Below, piece by piece: positions 45,752 to 57,590 of a stretch of 64,000 nt of DNA. Source of the DNA: an uncultured Pseudomonadales bacterium (lineage in GTDB: Bacteria; Pseudomonadota; Gammaproteobacteria; Pseudomonadales; Balneatricaceae); assembly GCA_937773555.1 (NCBI GenBank), contig CALJVT010000002.1:494501-558500 (forward strand), written 5' to 3'. The notes beneath the pieces are model-generated. The model worked only from the letters and a program-made list of their open reading frames with translations, was not told the origin of the DNA and did no database searches. The position numbers were made by a program, and so were the translations under genes. Position 1 is the first letter of the stretch, and every line of letters starts with the position of its first letter.

Positions 45752-48271
45752 ATGACAGATCAAACTGTCAACACCCTAGCTGAAAAAGTAGGTGTTCCGG
45801 TTGAGCGCTTGCTGAACCAAATGGAAGAAGCAGGCCTTACCCGCCGTGCGGCTACTGACGCAGTGTCAGACGAAGAGCGTAAGTCGCTTTTATCGCACTT
45901 GCAAAAGTCTCATGGTGGCGAAGGTGACAACGCTGATGGCCCTAAAAAGATTACCTTGCGCCGTAAGACAACAAGCACCTTGAAAGTTGCTGGTGCGGCG
46001 GGTAAACGCACAGTTAACGTGGAAGTGCGTAAAAAACGTACCTATGTTAAATCTGAAGAAGACGATCAGTCTGTGGTTATTGAGGCTGAGAAAGTAGAAT
46101 TGGCAGCCCGTAAAGAAAGTGAAGTTGCTCAAGAAAAAGCAGTTTCTGAAGCTAAGTCTGCCGCTGAAGCGGCCGAAACTGCATCAGCAAGTGCTGCAGC
46201 AAAAAACGAAGCAGATGATCAAGCTAAGGTTCAAGCGGATGCCAACGCGGCAGCTGCTAAGGTAGCGGCAAACGCTGAGGTGGCTCGTCAAAAAGCAGCT
46301 GAAGATGCTAAGAAAAAACCGGCTCACCAGAAGACGTTTACTTCCCCTGATAAGCCACGTGGTGGCGCACCTGCCGGTAAGAATAAAGGTAAGGGCCGTA
46401 CATCTGGTGGGCGTGATGACCGTAGCCGTGGTAAGGGTGCGCGAAACAAAGGTAAATTAGCTGCACCTAAGCGGTCTGGTAATGGTGAGCATGCTTTTGA
46501 AGTGCCTACTGAAAAAGTGGTTTATGAAGTAAACCTGCCTGAGTCGATTACCGTAGCTGATTTAGCTCAGCGCATGAAAGTAAAGGCTGCAGAAGTTATT
46601 AAGGTAATGTTCAACATGGGTGCAATGGCAACCATCAACCAAGTTATTGACCAAGATACAGCAACTATTGTTGTTGAAGAAATGGGTCATACGGTGAAGT
46701 TGGTGATGGATGATGCCATCGAAACAGAAGTAGTTGAAAGTATTAACTACGAAGGTAAAGAGATTCCCCGTGCTCCAGTTGTAACTGTAATGGGCCATGT
46801 TGACCACGGTAAGACGTCTTTGTTGGATTGTATTCGTTCTACTAAGGTTGCTTCTGGTGAGTCTGGTGGTATTACCCAGCACATTGGTGCCTACCACGTA
46901 GAAACTGACAAAGGTATGGTTACTTTCTTAGACACACCCGGACACGCTGCGTTTACTGCGATGCGTGCCCGCGGCGCTAAGGCAACTGATATTGTTATTT
47001 TGGTTGTTGCAGCAGATGATGGTGTAATGCCGCAAACTGAAGAAGCGGTACAGCATGCTAAGGCTGCTGGCGTTCCTTTGATTGTAGCGATCAATAAAAT
47101 GGATAAAGAAGGTGCTGATCCAGACCGAGTTAAGACAGAACTGTCTAGCCGTGACGTGGTGCCAGAAGATTGGGGTGGTGTAACTCAGTTTATCCCAGTA
47201 TCCGCTAAGACGGGTGACGGCATTGAAGCATTGCTAGATGCTGTATTGCTTGAGGCTGAAGTACTTGAGCTTACTGCAGTGCCAGAAGCGCCAGCCAAAG
47301 GCGTGGTCGTTGAAGCCCGCCTTGATAAAGGCCGTGGTTCTGTAGCCACTATATTGATTCAAAACGGTACCTTAAAGAAAGGTGATATTGTTCTGGCCGG
47401 CCAGCAGTTTGGTCGAGTCCGCGCTATGTTGGATGAGAACGGTAAGCCGATCACCAGTGCAGGCCCTTCTATTCCAGTAGAGATTTTAGGTTTAGGTGGT
47501 ACGCCTGACTCAGGTGAAGACTTCGCTGTAGTTGCAGACGAAAAGAAAGCCCGTGAAGTCGCACTATTCCGCCAAGGTAAGTACCGAGACGTTAAGCTTG
47601 CTCGCCAACAGGCTTCTAAGTTGGACGCTATGTTTGAGAACATGGGCAAGAATCAGGCCTCTGTGTTAAATGTTGTACTTAAGACTGACGTACGAGGTTC
47701 TTTGGAAGCATTAACCAACTCTCTAATGGATATTGGTACCGAAGAGGTTAAGGTGCAGGTTGTATCTAGCGGTGTTGGTGGTATTGCTGAGTCTGATGTT
47801 AACCTTGCCGTGGCGTCAAACGCTGTGATCTTTGGTTTTAATGTTCGTGCTGATACGCCGGCCAAGGCGCTCATTGAGAAAGAAGGCATTGACCTACGTT
47901 ATTACAGCGTAATTTACGACATTATTAATGATGTAAAGGACGCTCTTTCTGGTATGTTAGCGCCGGAGCTGCGCGAAACTATTGTGGGTATTGCGGAAGT
48001 GCGAGAAGTTTTCCGTTCGCCTAAGTTGGGCCAGATTGCTGGCTGTATGGTTACCGAAGGTACGGTTCATCGCAGTAAGCCTATTCGTGTATTACGCGAT
48101 AACGTAGTTATTTACGAAGGCGAATTAGAATCCTTACGTCGGCACAAAGATTCTGTTGCGGATGTCCGTAATGGTATTGAGTGCGGTATCGGTGTGAAGA
48201 GCTATAACGACGTTCGCGTTGGTGACCAAATAGAAGTCTTCGACACTATCGAAGTTGAGCGTAGTTTGTAA
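45752..48271 (+). CDS. infB: Translation initiation factor IF-2
   Basis: An 839-residue GTPase. ATG 45752 follows CAGGAGA. The N-terminal IF2N domain is followed by an Ala/Lys/Glu-rich linker (about 100-230), a second IF2N, the G domain ([21 protein letters not shown]) and C-terminal domains binding fMet-tRNA ([12 protein letters not shown]). It positions initiator tRNA, whose gene is nearby. Confidence 0.98.
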   Translation: MTDQTVNTLAEKVGVPVERLLNQMEEAGLTRRAATDAVSDEERKSLLSHLQKSHGGEGDNADGPKKITLRRKTTSTLKVAGAAGKRTVNVEVRKKRTYVKSEEDDQSVVIEAEKVELAARKESEVAQEKAVSEAKSAAEAAETASASAAAKNEADDQAKVQADANAAAAKVAANAEVARQKAAEDAKKKPAHQKTFTSPDKPRGGAPAGKNKGKGRTSGGRDDRSRGKGARNKGKLAAPKRSGNGEHAFEVPTEKVVYEVNLPESITVADLAQRMKVKAAEVIKVMFNMGAMATINQVIDQDTATIVVEEMGHTVKLVMDDAIETEVVESINYEGKEIPRAPVVTVMGHVDHGKTSLLDCIRSTKVASGESGGITQHIGAYHVETDKGMVTFLDTPGHAAFTAMRARGAKATDIVILVVAADDGVMPQTEEAVQHAKAAGVPLIVAINKMDKEGADPDRVKTELSSRDVVPEDWGGVTQFIPVSAKTGDGIEALLDAVLLEAEVLELTAVPEAPAKGVVVEARLDKGRGSVATILIQNGTLKKGDIVLAGQQFGRVRAMLDENGKPITSAGPSIPVEILGLGGTPDSGEDFAVVADEKKAREVALFRQGKYRDVKLARQQASKLDAMFENMGKNQASVLNVVLKTDVRGSLEALTNSLMDIGTEEVKVQVVSSGVGGIAESDVNLAVASNAVIFGFNVRADTPAKALIEKEGIDLRYYSVIYDIINDVKDALSGMLAPELRETIVGIAEVREVFRSPKLGQIAGCMVTEGTVHRSKPIRVLRDNVVIYEGELESLRRHKDSVADVRNGIECGIGVKSYNDVRVGDQIEVFDTIEVERSL

Positions 48272-48280
48272 GGGCTGACC

Positions 48281-48667
48281 ATGGCACAAGAATATAGCCG
48301 CACCCAGCGTGTGGCAGACCAAATTCAGCGTGAACTAGCAGCCCTAATCCAGCGTGAGGTGAAAGACCCTCGCGTAGGTATGGCTACGGTGAGTGCTGTG
48401 GAAGTATCACGTGACTTGTCTCATGCGAAGGTGTTTGTCACCATTTTAAATGGTGGTGAAGATCCGCAAGAAATTACAGAATCTGTGAAGGCCCTTAATA
48501 ATGCTTCAGGTTTCTTGCGCAGCCAGTTGGGCCAGCGTATGAAATTGCGTATTGTACCCACGCTGCGGTTTCATTATGACGACAGTTTGTCACGCGGCAA
48601 TTACCTTAGTAACTTGATTGACCAAGCTAGGGCCTCAGACCCAGAGCAGGACACTAATGCTGAATAA
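48281..48667 (+). CDS. rbfA: Ribosome-binding factor A
   Basis: A 128-residue KH-like protein needed for 16S rRNA maturation. [34 protein letters not shown] is the family start and [22 protein letters not shown] its end. It lies nine bases after infB. Confidence 0.97.
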   Translation: MAQEYSRTQRVADQIQRELAALIQREVKDPRVGMATVSAVEVSRDLSHAKVFVTILNGGEDPQEITESVKALNNASGFLRSQLGQRMKLRIVPTLRFHYDDSLSRGNYLSNLIDQARASDPEQDTNAE

Positions 48668-48673
48668 GCGCTA

Positions 48674-49651
48674 GTGGCTCGACAACCAAAAGGCCGTGAA
48701 GTAAGCGGCATTCTTATTCTAGATAAGCCTACTGGTATGAGTTCAAATCATGCTTTGCAGCGGGTTAAACGTATGTTTGGGGCTCGTAAAGCGGGCCACA
48801 CTGGTGCCTTAGATCCCCTAGCTACTGGCTTGCTGCCTATTTGTTTGGGTGAAGCTACAAAGTTTAGCCAGTTTCTTTTAGATTCTGACAAGCGTTATCA
48901 AACCATTGGCCAGCTTGGCGTGCGCACTGACTCCAGTGATGCCGACGGTAAGATTGTAGAAACTAAAGCTTGTGCCCATATCACTTTAGCCGATGTAGAG
49001 GCTCAGTTACCACAATTTCGTGGCCTGATTAGCCAAGTGCCTTCCATGTTTTCAGCCCTTAAATATAAGGGGCAACCTTTGTATAAATTGGCGCGGGCTG
49101 GCAAAACTGTAGAGGTGAAGCCGCGGCAAGTCACTATTCATAATTTAGAATTGTTGAGCTTTGATAATGCCCAAGTGCAGATGGATATTAGCTGCACCAA
49201 GGGTACCTATATTCGCAGCATTGTAGAAGATTTGGGCCTGGCGCTAGGTTGTGGTGCGCACGTCTCACAGCTAAAACGCCTTCAAGCCGGGCCTTTTGTG
49301 GCCAAGCAAATGGTCACCTTAGAAGACCTTCAGGCCATTATTGATGAGGCAACTAAGGGCCAAGTGGTAGAAGAGGGTAAGTGGCCAGACATCACCCCAG
49401 CCTTCTCAGCCCTAGATGATCTATTAATGCCCGCCGATACTGCCGTTTTATCATTAAATGCTGTACAATTAGGCCCCCAACAAATTGAGGCGTTGCAGCA
49501 AGGCAAGGTTATAGACCATGCCACTGACTTTGCTGAATTTGATGTGGTGCGTGTGTATAGCTCGCATGCTATTGAAGCGAATGCCTTTATCGGCTTAGCT
49601 GAAGTGCAACAAGAAGGTCGCTTAAAAGCGAAACGCTTAATGAGTACTTAG
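48674..49651 (+). CDS. truB: tRNA pseudouridine(55) synthase
   Basis: A 325-residue enzyme modifying U55 in the T-loop. GTG start at 48674. The catalytic Asp is in [36 protein letters not shown] and [15 protein letters not shown] are further signatures. It ends in a PUA-like domain. Seven bases after rbfA. Confidence 0.97.
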   Translation: MARQPKGREVSGILILDKPTGMSSNHALQRVKRMFGARKAGHTGALDPLATGLLPICLGEATKFSQFLLDSDKRYQTIGQLGVRTDSSDADGKIVETKACAHITLADVEAQLPQFRGLISQVPSMFSALKYKGQPLYKLARAGKTVEVKPRQVTIHNLELLSFDNAQVQMDISCTKGTYIRSIVEDLGLALGCGAHVSQLKRLQAGPFVAKQMVTLEDLQAIIDEATKGQVVEEGKWPDITPAFSALDDLLMPADTAVLSLNAVQLGPQQIEALQQGKVIDHATDFAEFDVVRVYSSHAIEANAFIGLAEVQQEGRLKAKRLMST

Positions 49652-49755
49652 ACCTTCATTTAAGTTCCGCTGTAAATATGCACGGTGTGAACATTAACGA
49701 TCCCCTAACCCTCAATGTAGAGGCTAGTGGGCATATTAATTATTGGAGAATTACC

Positions 49756-50025
49756 ATGGCACTAACTGCCGTTGAAAAAGCTGCTGTTGTAGCAGATTAC
49801 CAAACTGCTGAAGGCGACACAGGGTCACCAGAAGTTCAGGTTGCATTATTAACTGCGAACATCTTGGCACTACAAAGTCACTTCAAAGAGCATAACCATG
49901 ATCACCACTCACGTCGTGGTTTGATCCGTATGGTTAACCAGCGTCGTAAATTGCTGGACTACCTTAATCGTAAAGACGCTGAGCGTTACGTTACGTTGAT
50001 TGGTCGTTTAGGTCTACGCCGCTAG
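49756..50025 (+). CDS. rpsO: 30S ribosomal protein S15
   Basis: 89 residues starting [32 protein letters not shown] after ATG 49756 with a TTGGAGAA ribosome site; the longer frame is excluded by the fixed family length. [20 protein letters not shown] is the rRNA-binding signature. In E. coli S15 represses its own mRNA. Confidence 0.98.
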   Translation: MALTAVEKAAVVADYQTAEGDTGSPEVQVALLTANILALQSHFKEHNHDHHSRRGLIRMVNQRRKLLDYLNRKDAERYVTLIGRLGLRR

Positions 50026-50117
50026 AAATAGGTTTAAACTTGATGTATTCAGCGAATACAGAAGGCGCAACACCTGATTTAAATACCACGCTCAGTAGGT
50101 CTAAGTGTGATAAATAG

Positions 50118-50156
50118 AGGCTAGGTAATCATTTGGTTACGTAGCCTTTATTGTTT
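50118..50156 (+). terminator. Hairpin terminator between rpsO and pnp
   Basis: AGGCTAGGTAA (50118-50128) pairs with TTACGTAGCCT (50137-50147) with one mismatch, followed by TTATTGTTTT. The rest of the 270-base leader before pnp holds no gene; in relatives this region carries RNase III and PNPase autocontrol sites. Confidence 0.7.
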
Positions 50157-50301
50157 TAACTGCAAGCGATAAGAGAGGGTCGGCCCGTACTCTTATTGGC
50201 TTGGTGCTAGAGGTAGCTTTAAACCTCAACCGAGTTAATAAGTGTACTGGTGGATTAGATCGCTCAATTGATTGCAAATTCTTTATTTTATGGAGATAAA
50301 T

Positions 50302-52392
50302 ATGTCTATCATTACCAAAACATTTCAATACGGTGAGCAAACCGTAACGCTAGAAACTGGCCGTATTGCGCGTCAAGCTTCTGGTGCTGTTCTTGTCACA
50401 GTCGATGACGCTATCCAAGTACTGGTTGCTGTTGTTGGCTCCAAAACAGCCAAACCTGATCAAGGTTTCTTTCCACTTTCTGTCCACTACCAAGAAAAGA
50501 CTTACGCTGTTGGTAAGATTCCTGGTGGTTTCTTTAAGCGTGAAGCGCGTCCATCTGAAAAAGAGACGTTGACTAGCCGTTTGATCGACCGTCCCATTCG
50601 CCCATTGTTCCCTAAGGGATTCATGAACGAAGTGCAGGTTATTTGTACTGTAATGTCTGCTGATAAGCAAAATGACACAGACATTGCTGCTTTAATTGGT
50701 ACTTCTGCTGCGTTAGCCATCTCAGGTATTCCTTTTGCAGGCCCAATCGGTGCAGCACGCGTGTCATACTCTGATGAGGCTGGTTACCAACTTAACCCAA
50801 GCTTCGAAGCCCAAGCTACATCTGATCTAGACATGGTTGTTGCAGGTACTGCTGATGCTGTATTGATGGTTGAATCAGAAGCCAAAGAACTAAGCGAAGA
50901 TGTAATGTTAGGTGCTGTTCTTTTTGCTCATGATGAAATGCAAGCTGTAGTTAAGGCAATAGCTGAATTTGCCTCAGAAGCAGCCAAGCCTACTTGGGAC
51001 TGGGTTGCCGCTGAAGAAGATGCAGCACTTAAGTCTGCTGTTACTGCTGCTGTTGGCGAAGCTGTTGGCGAAGCTTACCAAATTAGCGACAAGATGGACC
51101 GTCAAGCGCGCTTGGCTGAAGTGAAGGCGCAAGCGATTGCTGCCCTATGCAGCGATGAAGCTTCTGCTCCTTCCAAGTCTGACGTATTAGGCATGGTGAG
51201 TAAGCTAGAAAAGCACACTGTGCGCTCACGTGTAGTTGCAGGCGAGCCGCGTATCGACGGTCGTGATACCAAGACTGTCCGTGGTATCGATGTGCAAATT
51301 GGTACTTTGGCTAAAGCTCATGGTTCATCATTGTTCACCCGTGGTGAAACCCAGTCTATTGTTGTAGCTACCCTTGGTACTAGCCGTGATCAGCAGATTA
51401 TTGATGCCTTAGAAGGCTCGCGTAAAGATCCGTTTATGCTGCACTACAACTTTCCAAGCTACTCTGTAGGCGAAACAGGCCGTTTCATGGGCCCAGGCCG
51501 CCGTGAGATTGGCCATGGCCGGTTGGCGCGTCGTGGCATACAAGCGATGTTGCCAAGCCAAGAAGACTTTCCTTATACTATTCGCGTAGTTTCAGAAATC
51601 ACTGAGTCCAACGGGTCTAGTTCAATGGCTTCTGTGTGTGGTGCATCTCTAGCACTTATGGATGCGGGTGTGCCAATTAAGGCACCTGTCGCAGGTATTG
51701 CCATGGGTCTGATTAAAGAAGATGCTGGTTTTGCCGTTTTGACAGACATACTCGGTGATGAAGATCACTTAGGCGATATGGACTTTAAAGTAGCAGGTTC
51801 TGCTGCAGGTATTACTGCGCTTCAAATGGATATTAAAATCCAGGGCATTACTGAAGAGATAATGGAAATTGCTTTAGAGCAAGCACACGAAGCACGTATT
51901 CATATCTTAGACGAAATGAACAAGGTTATTGCAGTGCCTCGCACTGAGCTGAATGACAATGCTCCTACCATGAAAACCATCAAGATCGATCAAGATAAGA
52001 TCCGTGATGTAATTGGCAAAGGTGGCGCTACCATTCGTGGTTTGTGTGAAGAGACTGGCGCATCAATCGACATTGAAGATGACGGTACCGTGCGTGTATT
52101 TGCTGACGACAAAGCGTCTGCCGAATTGGCAGAAGCTAAGATTTTAGAAATTACTGCAGAAGCCGAAGTGGGTGCTATTTACGAAGGTAAAGTGGAGCGT
52201 ATTGTTGACTTCGGAGCATTCATTAACATCTTGCCTGGCAAGGATGGTTTACTGCATATTTCCCAAATCTCTAGTGAGCGTGTTGAGAAAGTCACTGACT
52301 ACCTAGAAGAAGGTCAAACTGTTAAGGTTAAAGTGCTAGACGTAGACGCACGCGGCCGTATTAAGCTGTCTATGAAAGACATGGAAGCCTAA
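50302..52392 (+). CDS. pnp: Polyribonucleotide nucleotidyltransferase (PNPase)
   Basis: A 696-residue 3'-5' phosphorolytic RNase of the degradosome. ATG 50302 follows TATGGAGAT. It has two RNase PH domains (the second with [23 protein letters not shown]), KH domain [18 protein letters not shown] and S1 domain [20 protein letters not shown] at the end. Length normal. Confidence 0.98.
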   Translation: MSIITKTFQYGEQTVTLETGRIARQASGAVLVTVDDAIQVLVAVVGSKTAKPDQGFFPLSVHYQEKTYAVGKIPGGFFKREARPSEKETLTSRLIDRPIRPLFPKGFMNEVQVICTVMSADKQNDTDIAALIGTSAALAISGIPFAGPIGAARVSYSDEAGYQLNPSFEAQATSDLDMVVAGTADAVLMVESEAKELSEDVMLGAVLFAHDEMQAVVKAIAEFASEAAKPTWDWVAAEEDAALKSAVTAAVGEAVGEAYQISDKMDRQARLAEVKAQAIAALCSDEASAPSKSDVLGMVSKLEKHTVRSRVVAGEPRIDGRDTKTVRGIDVQIGTLAKAHGSSLFTRGETQSIVVATLGTSRDQQIIDALEGSRKDPFMLHYNFPSYSVGETGRFMGPGRREIGHGRLARRGIQAMLPSQEDFPYTIRVVSEITESNGSSSMASVCGASLALMDAGVPIKAPVAGIAMGLIKEDAGFAVLTDILGDEDHLGDMDFKVAGSAAGITALQMDIKIQGITEEIMEIALEQAHEARIHILDEMNKVIAVPRTELNDNAPTMKTIKIDQDKIRDVIGKGGATIRGLCEETGASIDIEDDGTVRVFADDKASAELAEAKILEITAEAEVGAIYEGKVERIVDFGAFINILPGKDGLLHISQISSERVEKVTDYLEEGQTVKVKVLDVDARGRIKLSMKDMEA

Positions 52393-52467
52393 CTTTATCT
52401 CAATAGGGCTTGAGTAAAGTGGCATTTGATTGATAAATCAGGTCGCGCAGCCCTCTTGAAATAATAC

Positions 52468-52500
52468 AACCTCTAATCAGCAATGGTTAGGGGTTTTTTT
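52468..52500 (+). terminator. Intrinsic terminator after pnp
   Basis: AACCTCTAA pairs with TTAGGGGTT, followed by a run of T to 52500. It ends the ribosome/translation cluster. Confidence 0.85.
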
Positions 52501-52587
52501 ATGTTTGCGAAGCTACTAATGTGTCGCATTTGGTAATATAATAGTCGCCTTTAGATCTGTGCTAAATCGTATTAAAAAGGCTCCCCC

Positions 52588-53826
52588 TTGAATCCATTGC
52601 AGCAAATTTCCCTCAAAAAAAATAACATTAAAATCGTTCTATTAGAAGGCGTGCATCAATCAGCTGTTGATGCCTTGCAGGGTGCGGGGTTTAGTAATAT
52701 TCATTTTTACGCTACTGCACTGCCAGAAAACGAACTAATGGAAGTGTTAAAAGATGCCCACTTTGTAGGTATTCGTTCACGCACTCAGCTAACCCGTGAA
52801 GTGTTAGGTGAAGCTACTAAGCTAATGGCGATAGGCTGTTTTTGCATAGGCACCAACCAGGTGGATCTCAGTGCGGCCCTAGAGTTAGGTATTCCTGTAT
52901 TTAATGCACCTTACAGTAATACTCGCAGTGTCGCAGAATTAGTGATTGCTGAAGCTGTACTTCTGCTAAGAGGTATTCCAGAAAAAAATGCCAAGGCTCA
53001 TCGTGGTCAATGGCTTAAATCAGCACATCAGTCTTTTGAAGTGAGGGGTAAAAAGCTCGGTGTGGTGGGGTATGGGTCTATTGGCTCGCAGCTTGGTATT
53101 ATGGCCGAAGCCATGGGCATGGAGGTGATCTATTATGATCAAATTACTAAGCTGAGTTTAGGCAATGCATCTGCCTGTGGCAATTTAGCAGCACTGCTTA
53201 TGCAAGCCGATATTGTGACCTTGCATGTGCCAGAAACGCCATCGACGTATTGCTTAATGGGCCCCACTCAGCTTGCACAGATGAAACAGGGTGCGGTCCT
53301 GATTAATGCCTCACGTGGCACCGTGGTTGATATTGAAGCATTAGCTAGTTGTCTGAAGAGTGGTAAGTTATTAGGCGCAGCTATTGATGTGTTTCCAGTA
53401 GAGCCTCGGTCTAACAACGATGAGTTTATTTCGCCATTAAGGGGGTTAGATAATGTCATTTTAACCCCACACATTGGTGGTTCAACGGTTGAGGCACAAG
53501 TGAACATTGGTGTGGAAGTGGCCGATAAACTCATTCGGTATTGTGACAATGGTACCAGTCTGTCTGCAGTCAACTTTCCAGAAGTGTCACTACCTAACCA
53601 TGAAAATGCGCATCGCTTGTTGCATATTCATGAAAATATACCAGGGGTACTATCTGAAATAAATAATGTGTTTTCTGAAAATAGCATTAATATTTCGGGG
53701 CAGTATTTGAATACTAATACCAAGGTAGGTTATGTGGTCATCGATGTAGATGCCAGCTGGTCAGAGTTGGCCTTAGTTAAACTCAAACAAGTGTCTGGCA
53801 CCATAAGCTGCCGAGTATTATTTTAG
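52588..53826 (+). CDS. serA: D-3-phosphoglycerate dehydrogenase
   Basis: A 412-residue first enzyme of serine synthesis. TTG start at 52588; no ATG occurs near and the following [17 protein letters not shown] is the family start. NAD-binding is [12 protein letters not shown], active-site motifs are NASRGTVVD and [12 protein letters not shown], and a C-terminal ACT domain (about 340-412) gives serine feedback. It converges with rpiA, overlapping by four bases. Confidence 0.96.
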   Translation: MNPLQQISLKKNNIKIVLLEGVHQSAVDALQGAGFSNIHFYATALPENELMEVLKDAHFVGIRSRTQLTREVLGEATKLMAIGCFCIGTNQVDLSAALELGIPVFNAPYSNTRSVAELVIAEAVLLLRGIPEKNAKAHRGQWLKSAHQSFEVRGKKLGVVGYGSIGSQLGIMAEAMGMEVIYYDQITKLSLGNASACGNLAALLMQADIVTLHVPETPSTYCLMGPTQLAQMKQGAVLINASRGTVVDIEALASCLKSGKLLGAAIDVFPVEPRSNNDEFISPLRGLDNVILTPHIGGSTVEAQVNIGVEVADKLIRYCDNGTSLSAVNFPEVSLPNHENAHRLLHIHENIPGVLSEINNVFSENSINISGQYLNTNTKVGYVVIDVDASWSELALVKLKQVSGTISCRVLF

Positions 53827-54494
53827 CTTGTTAGGGTTTTAACCCCGTCTCCAGTGCCCAGAAATAGAATGTCTGCTGGGCGGTGCGCGAAAAGACCGTT
53901 AGTAACAACGCCAGTAAGCTGGTTGATCTGTTGTTCAAGGTCTTTTGGGTCTACAATGTCCATACCGTAAAGGTCTAGGATAAGGTTACCATTGTCGGTT
54001 ACAAAGCCCTGACGCCACACAGGTTCACCACCAAGGCCTACTAGTTTACGAGCTACATAACTGCGGGCCATGGGAATTACTTCTACGGGCAGCGGAAACG
54101 CACCTAGTACACCCACTAGTTTGCTTTCATCGGCAATACAAACGAAGGTTTCTGCAACGGCAGCGACTATTTTCTCTCGTGTTAAGGCACCACCGCCACC
54201 CTTAATCAGGTTGAGGTGAATGTCACTTTCGTCTGCGCCGTCTACATAAAAACTCATGTGAGGCACAGCATTAAGTTCTAAGACGTTAATGCCATGGCTC
54301 TTGAGGCGTGTTGCAGTCGCTTCAGAACTTGCTACCGCAGCGCCAAAAGTGTGTTTTATCTTGGCTAGAGCATCAATAAAGCAGTTAGCAGTAGACCCTG
54401 TACCAACACCAATAATTGATTCCCAGGTAAGATGAGGCGCGATATAGTCTACTGCAGCTTGTGCTACAGCCTGTTTTAACTGGTCTTGGGTCAT
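53823..54494 (-). CDS. rpiA: Ribose-5-phosphate isomerase A
   Basis: A 223-residue pentose-phosphate enzyme. ATG 54494 gives [18 protein letters not shown]; the substrate loop is [42 protein letters not shown] holds the catalytic residues. Divergent from ilvA, the usual pair in Pseudomonas-like genomes. Confidence 0.97.
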   Translation of the reverse strand: MTQDQLKQAVAQAAVDYIAPHLTWESIIGVGTGSTANCFIDALAKIKHTFGAAVASSEATATRLKSHGINVLELNAVPHMSFYVDGADESDIHLNLIKGGGGALTREKIVAAVAETFVCIADESKLVGVLGAFPLPVEVIPMARSYVARKLVGLGGEPVWRQGFVTDNGNLILDLYGMDIVDPKDLEQQINQLTGVVTNGLFAHRPADILFLGTGDGVKTLTS

Positions 54495-54643
54495 GGTGAT
54501 GATCGAGTTGGACACTAATAGACAGATTATACAGGAATTTCCACTATACAATGTAGACGCTAGTGGCTTCTGCCATTAATATGATTAGCGAGTTAAACAC
54601 ACTTCACATTCTGTAAAAATATTACCCCATTAGAAGAAATATT

Positions 54644-56161
54644 ATGCCTCATCGTTATATCAAGAAAATTCTATCTGCTAATGTCTACGACGTGGCAGTG
54701 GAAACGCCCGTTGACCCAGCTCGAAGTCTGTCTAAACGCTTGGCAAATAATATTTTGATTAAACGAGAGGATTTGCAGCCTATATTTTCTTTTAAAATCC
54801 GGGGGGCCTATAACTGTATTTCAAAATTAACGGATACGCAAAGGGCCTCTGGTGTGGTGTGTGCGTCTGCGGGCAATCATGCCCAAGGTGTAGCCATGTC
54901 TGCCCAGCACTTAGGTATTGATGCCACTATTGTTATGCCCAAAAGTACCCCAGACATTAAGGTTAATTCGGTCAGAGCTCTAGGCGCAAAGGTCATTTTA
55001 CATGGGGATTCATTCGCGCAGGCGTTTGCCCATTCACGCACCTTGATGGCTGACCTAGGGATGGTGTACATACACCCCTTTGATGACGAACATGTGATTG
55101 CTGGTCAAGGCACTGTAGCGGTGGAATTGTTGCGGCAGGTTCAGGGTAACATTGATGTGGTATTTGTACCTGTTGGCGGGGGTGGGTTAATTGCAGGTAT
55201 GTCTGTTTATATAAAGTACCTGCGCCCAGATATCAAAATTATAGGTGTGGAGCCCGAAGATTCTTGCTGCCTTAAGGCAGCTATGGATGCGGGTGAACGG
55301 GTCATTTTGTCAGAAGTTGGTACCTTTGCTGAGGGTGTGGCTGTTGCTCAAATAGGCAAACTTAACTTTGAATTAGCCCAGCAGTATGTTGATGAAGTGA
55401 TTACTGTAACCACAGATGAGCTGTGTGCCGCTATAAAAGATATTTATGGTGACACGCGTGCGGTTGCGGAACCTTCCGGGGCTTGTGCTGTTGCTGGCTT
55501 AAAGAAATATGTAGAACGTGAAAAAGCGCAAGGTCAAACCTTGGTTGCTGTTTCTACAGGGGCTAATCTGAACTTTGATCGCTTGCGCCACGTTGCTGAG
55601 CGTGCAGAAATAGGAGAGGGTCGTGAGGCTATTATTGCGGCAGAAATACCCGAGCAGCCAGGCAGTTTCAAACGGTTTTGTACGGCATTAGGTGAGCGTA
55701 ATATCACCGAATTTAATTACCGCTATGGCAATAACACTAAAGCACAAGTGTTTGTGGGTGTGACCCTTAAAACAGATGAAGGGGGCCGTGAACCGCTGCT
55801 TAAACAGTTGGCTAGCCACCATATTACTGCGGTAGATTTGAGCAACAACGAAATGGCTAAGAGCCATGTTCGTTATATGGTAGGTGGGCATGCCTCAGTA
55901 GACAACGAAGTGGTCTACCGTTTTACCTTTCCAGAACGACCGGGTGCGTTACTTAAGTTTTTGAATAAACTTGGCCAACTATGGAATATCTCAATGTTCC
56001 ATTATCGTAATCATGGGTCTGCTTATGGCCGAGTGTTAGTCGCAATGCAAGTTCGACCAGAAGACAAAGTGAAGTTTGAAGGTTATTTAGACGAGCTGGG
56101 TTATGCTTTTAATGAAGAAACAGATAATCCAGCCTATCAGCTATTTTTAGCCCCTGAATAA
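54644..56161 (+). CDS. ilvA: Threonine ammonia-lyase, biosynthetic
   Basis: A 505-residue PLP enzyme opening isoleucine synthesis. The PLP lysine is in FSFKIRGAYN and the cofactor Gly-loop in PVGGGGLIAG. Two C-terminal ACT-like regulatory domains (about 325-500, EQPGSFKRFCTAL and ERPGALLKFLNKL) identify the feedback-inhibited biosynthetic form. Confidence 0.97.
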   Translation: MPHRYIKKILSANVYDVAVETPVDPARSLSKRLANNILIKREDLQPIFSFKIRGAYNCISKLTDTQRASGVVCASAGNHAQGVAMSAQHLGIDATIVMPKSTPDIKVNSVRALGAKVILHGDSFAQAFAHSRTLMADLGMVYIHPFDDEHVIAGQGTVAVELLRQVQGNIDVVFVPVGGGGLIAGMSVYIKYLRPDIKIIGVEPEDSCCLKAAMDAGERVILSEVGTFAEGVAVAQIGKLNFELAQQYVDEVITVTTDELCAAIKDIYGDTRAVAEPSGACAVAGLKKYVEREKAQGQTLVAVSTGANLNFDRLRHVAERAEIGEGREAIIAAEIPEQPGSFKRFCTALGERNITEFNYRYGNNTKAQVFVGVTLKTDEGGREPLLKQLASHHITAVDLSNNEMAKSHVRYMVGGHASVDNEVVYRFTFPERPGALLKFLNKLGQLWNISMFHYRNHGSAYGRVLVAMQVRPEDKVKFEGYLDELGYAFNEETDNPAYQLFLAPE

Positions 56162-56213
56162 TGCGGGGTGGTTATAAATGGTGCTGCCATGGGCTCAGCG
56201 CCATTAAGCCCTC

Positions 56214-57590
56214 CTAGAGAGATGCTTTTGGTAAGGTAATGTCAACTCTAAGTCCGCCCTCAGACCGGTTGCTAGCCTCAATAGTGCCACCTTGAGCCCT
56301 TATTGCCTGTTCGGCAATGGCCATGCCCACACCGTAGCCACCGCTTTGCTGGTTACGGCTAGCTTCCACGCGGTAAAAAGGCTCAAACAAGCGTTTAAGT
56401 GAGTCTTCTGGCACGCCTTCACCTTCATCTTCAATGCGAATAACCACGGTGTCTTTATGTAGGTCTACTTGTAAAAATATTTGGCTATCATCTGCAGTAT
56501 ATCTCATGGCATTTCGCAAGATGTTTTCTACTGCACGGGACACCAATTCGGGTTGGCCAGTTAACATGTTTTTGTCGGGCTGTTGCAGGTGCACCTGGTG
56601 TTTTGACTGGTCCTCAAACTGAGCATCTTGAGTGAGTTTGCATAGTAAATCGCTTAAATTATAGGCTTCTATACTAGGGGTTTGGCCATTTTGCTCTAAG
56701 CGTAATAAGGTGAGCACCTGATCAATCAGATCGTTCATACGTTCTATTTCGCGCTCAATACGGTGCAGAGATTGGTGCTCTGTATCAGGCAGCTTCCGCG
56801 CTAGTAACTCTAAGGCGATTTGCTGTCTAGCTAAAGGGGTTCTTAACTCGTGTGATATGTCTCGAAATAGGCGTTGCTGATTGCTCACCAGCAAACTAAT
56901 ACGTTCGGCCATGCGGTTGAAGGCTAGGCCCACTTCACCAATTTCATCTCTTCTGAAGCCAATTAACATGGGTAGCCGAGTGTCAAAATTGCCGCGGGCA
57001 AACGAGTCGGTTGCTTGCTTGAGCTTACGCAGCGGATCTGTGATTCGCCAGGTCACAAAAGCGGTCAAAAGGGCTACGATCACTAAAGCGGTAATAACTT
57101 GCAGTATGGGTAAATGCTTCAGCCAGGCTGGGTAAGGGCCGGAGTTATCGCGATGGGCGACAAACGTATAGATACGGTTGCTACTACTGGAAATACGATA
57201 AGGTTGGAACCCCCTCAAGTGACGCTCTGATAGCCTATTTTGGGTTAGGGGTAAGGTAAATTCAAGCCAGTTTTTTGGCAGGTTTGCGAGGCTTATAGGC
57301 CGTCGTTTAGAATCTAACATAAAGCCCTTTACGTTGAATTCTTGGTCGATATAGCGCAGCCAAACCGTCAACTCTTCGGTGCCTTTGGTTTCAAAAATGT
57401 CGGCTGCCTTGATGCCTAATTTAACTACCCGTTGATATTCTTCTTGTTCGCGCTTTTCAACAATAATTTCTGACAAGGTGGCAACAGAGAAAATAACCGC
57501 AATGAGGGTGAGCCAAAAAAAGAAAAATATCTTCCAATATAAGCTTCTAAATATTAATGGTCGTAACGGCCATTTAGTCATTAATGACAT
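56214..57590 (-). CDS. Two-component sensor histidine kinase (CpxA-like)
   Basis: A 458-residue membrane kinase. It has one membrane segment near 20-42, a periplasmic sensor region to about 150, a second segment near 160-180, HAMP (about 180-235) and the His box FRDISHELRTPLARQQIALELL. ATPase motifs follow: N box ENILRNAMRYT, G1 RIEDEGEGVP, G2 GYGVGMAI. It resembles CpxA/RstB. Start ATG 57590 overlaps the regulator gene, so the pair is co-translated; ATG 57581 is an alternative. Confidence 0.92.
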   Translation of the reverse strand: MSLMTKWPLRPLIFRSLYWKIFFFFWLTLIAVIFSVATLSEIIVEKREQEEYQRVVKLGIKAADIFETKGTEELTVWLRYIDQEFNVKGFMLDSKRRPISLANLPKNWLEFTLPLTQNRLSERHLRGFQPYRISSSSNRIYTFVAHRDNSGPYPAWLKHLPILQVITALVIVALLTAFVTWRITDPLRKLKQATDSFARGNFDTRLPMLIGFRRDEIGEVGLAFNRMAERISLLVSNQQRLFRDISHELRTPLARQQIALELLARKLPDTEHQSLHRIEREIERMNDLIDQVLTLLRLEQNGQTPSIEAYNLSDLLCKLTQDAQFEDQSKHQVHLQQPDKNMLTGQPELVSRAVENILRNAMRYTADDSQIFLQVDLHKDTVVIRIEDEGEGVPEDSLKRLFEPFYRVEASRNQQSGGYGVGMAIAEQAIRAQGGTIEASNRSEGGLRVDITLPKASL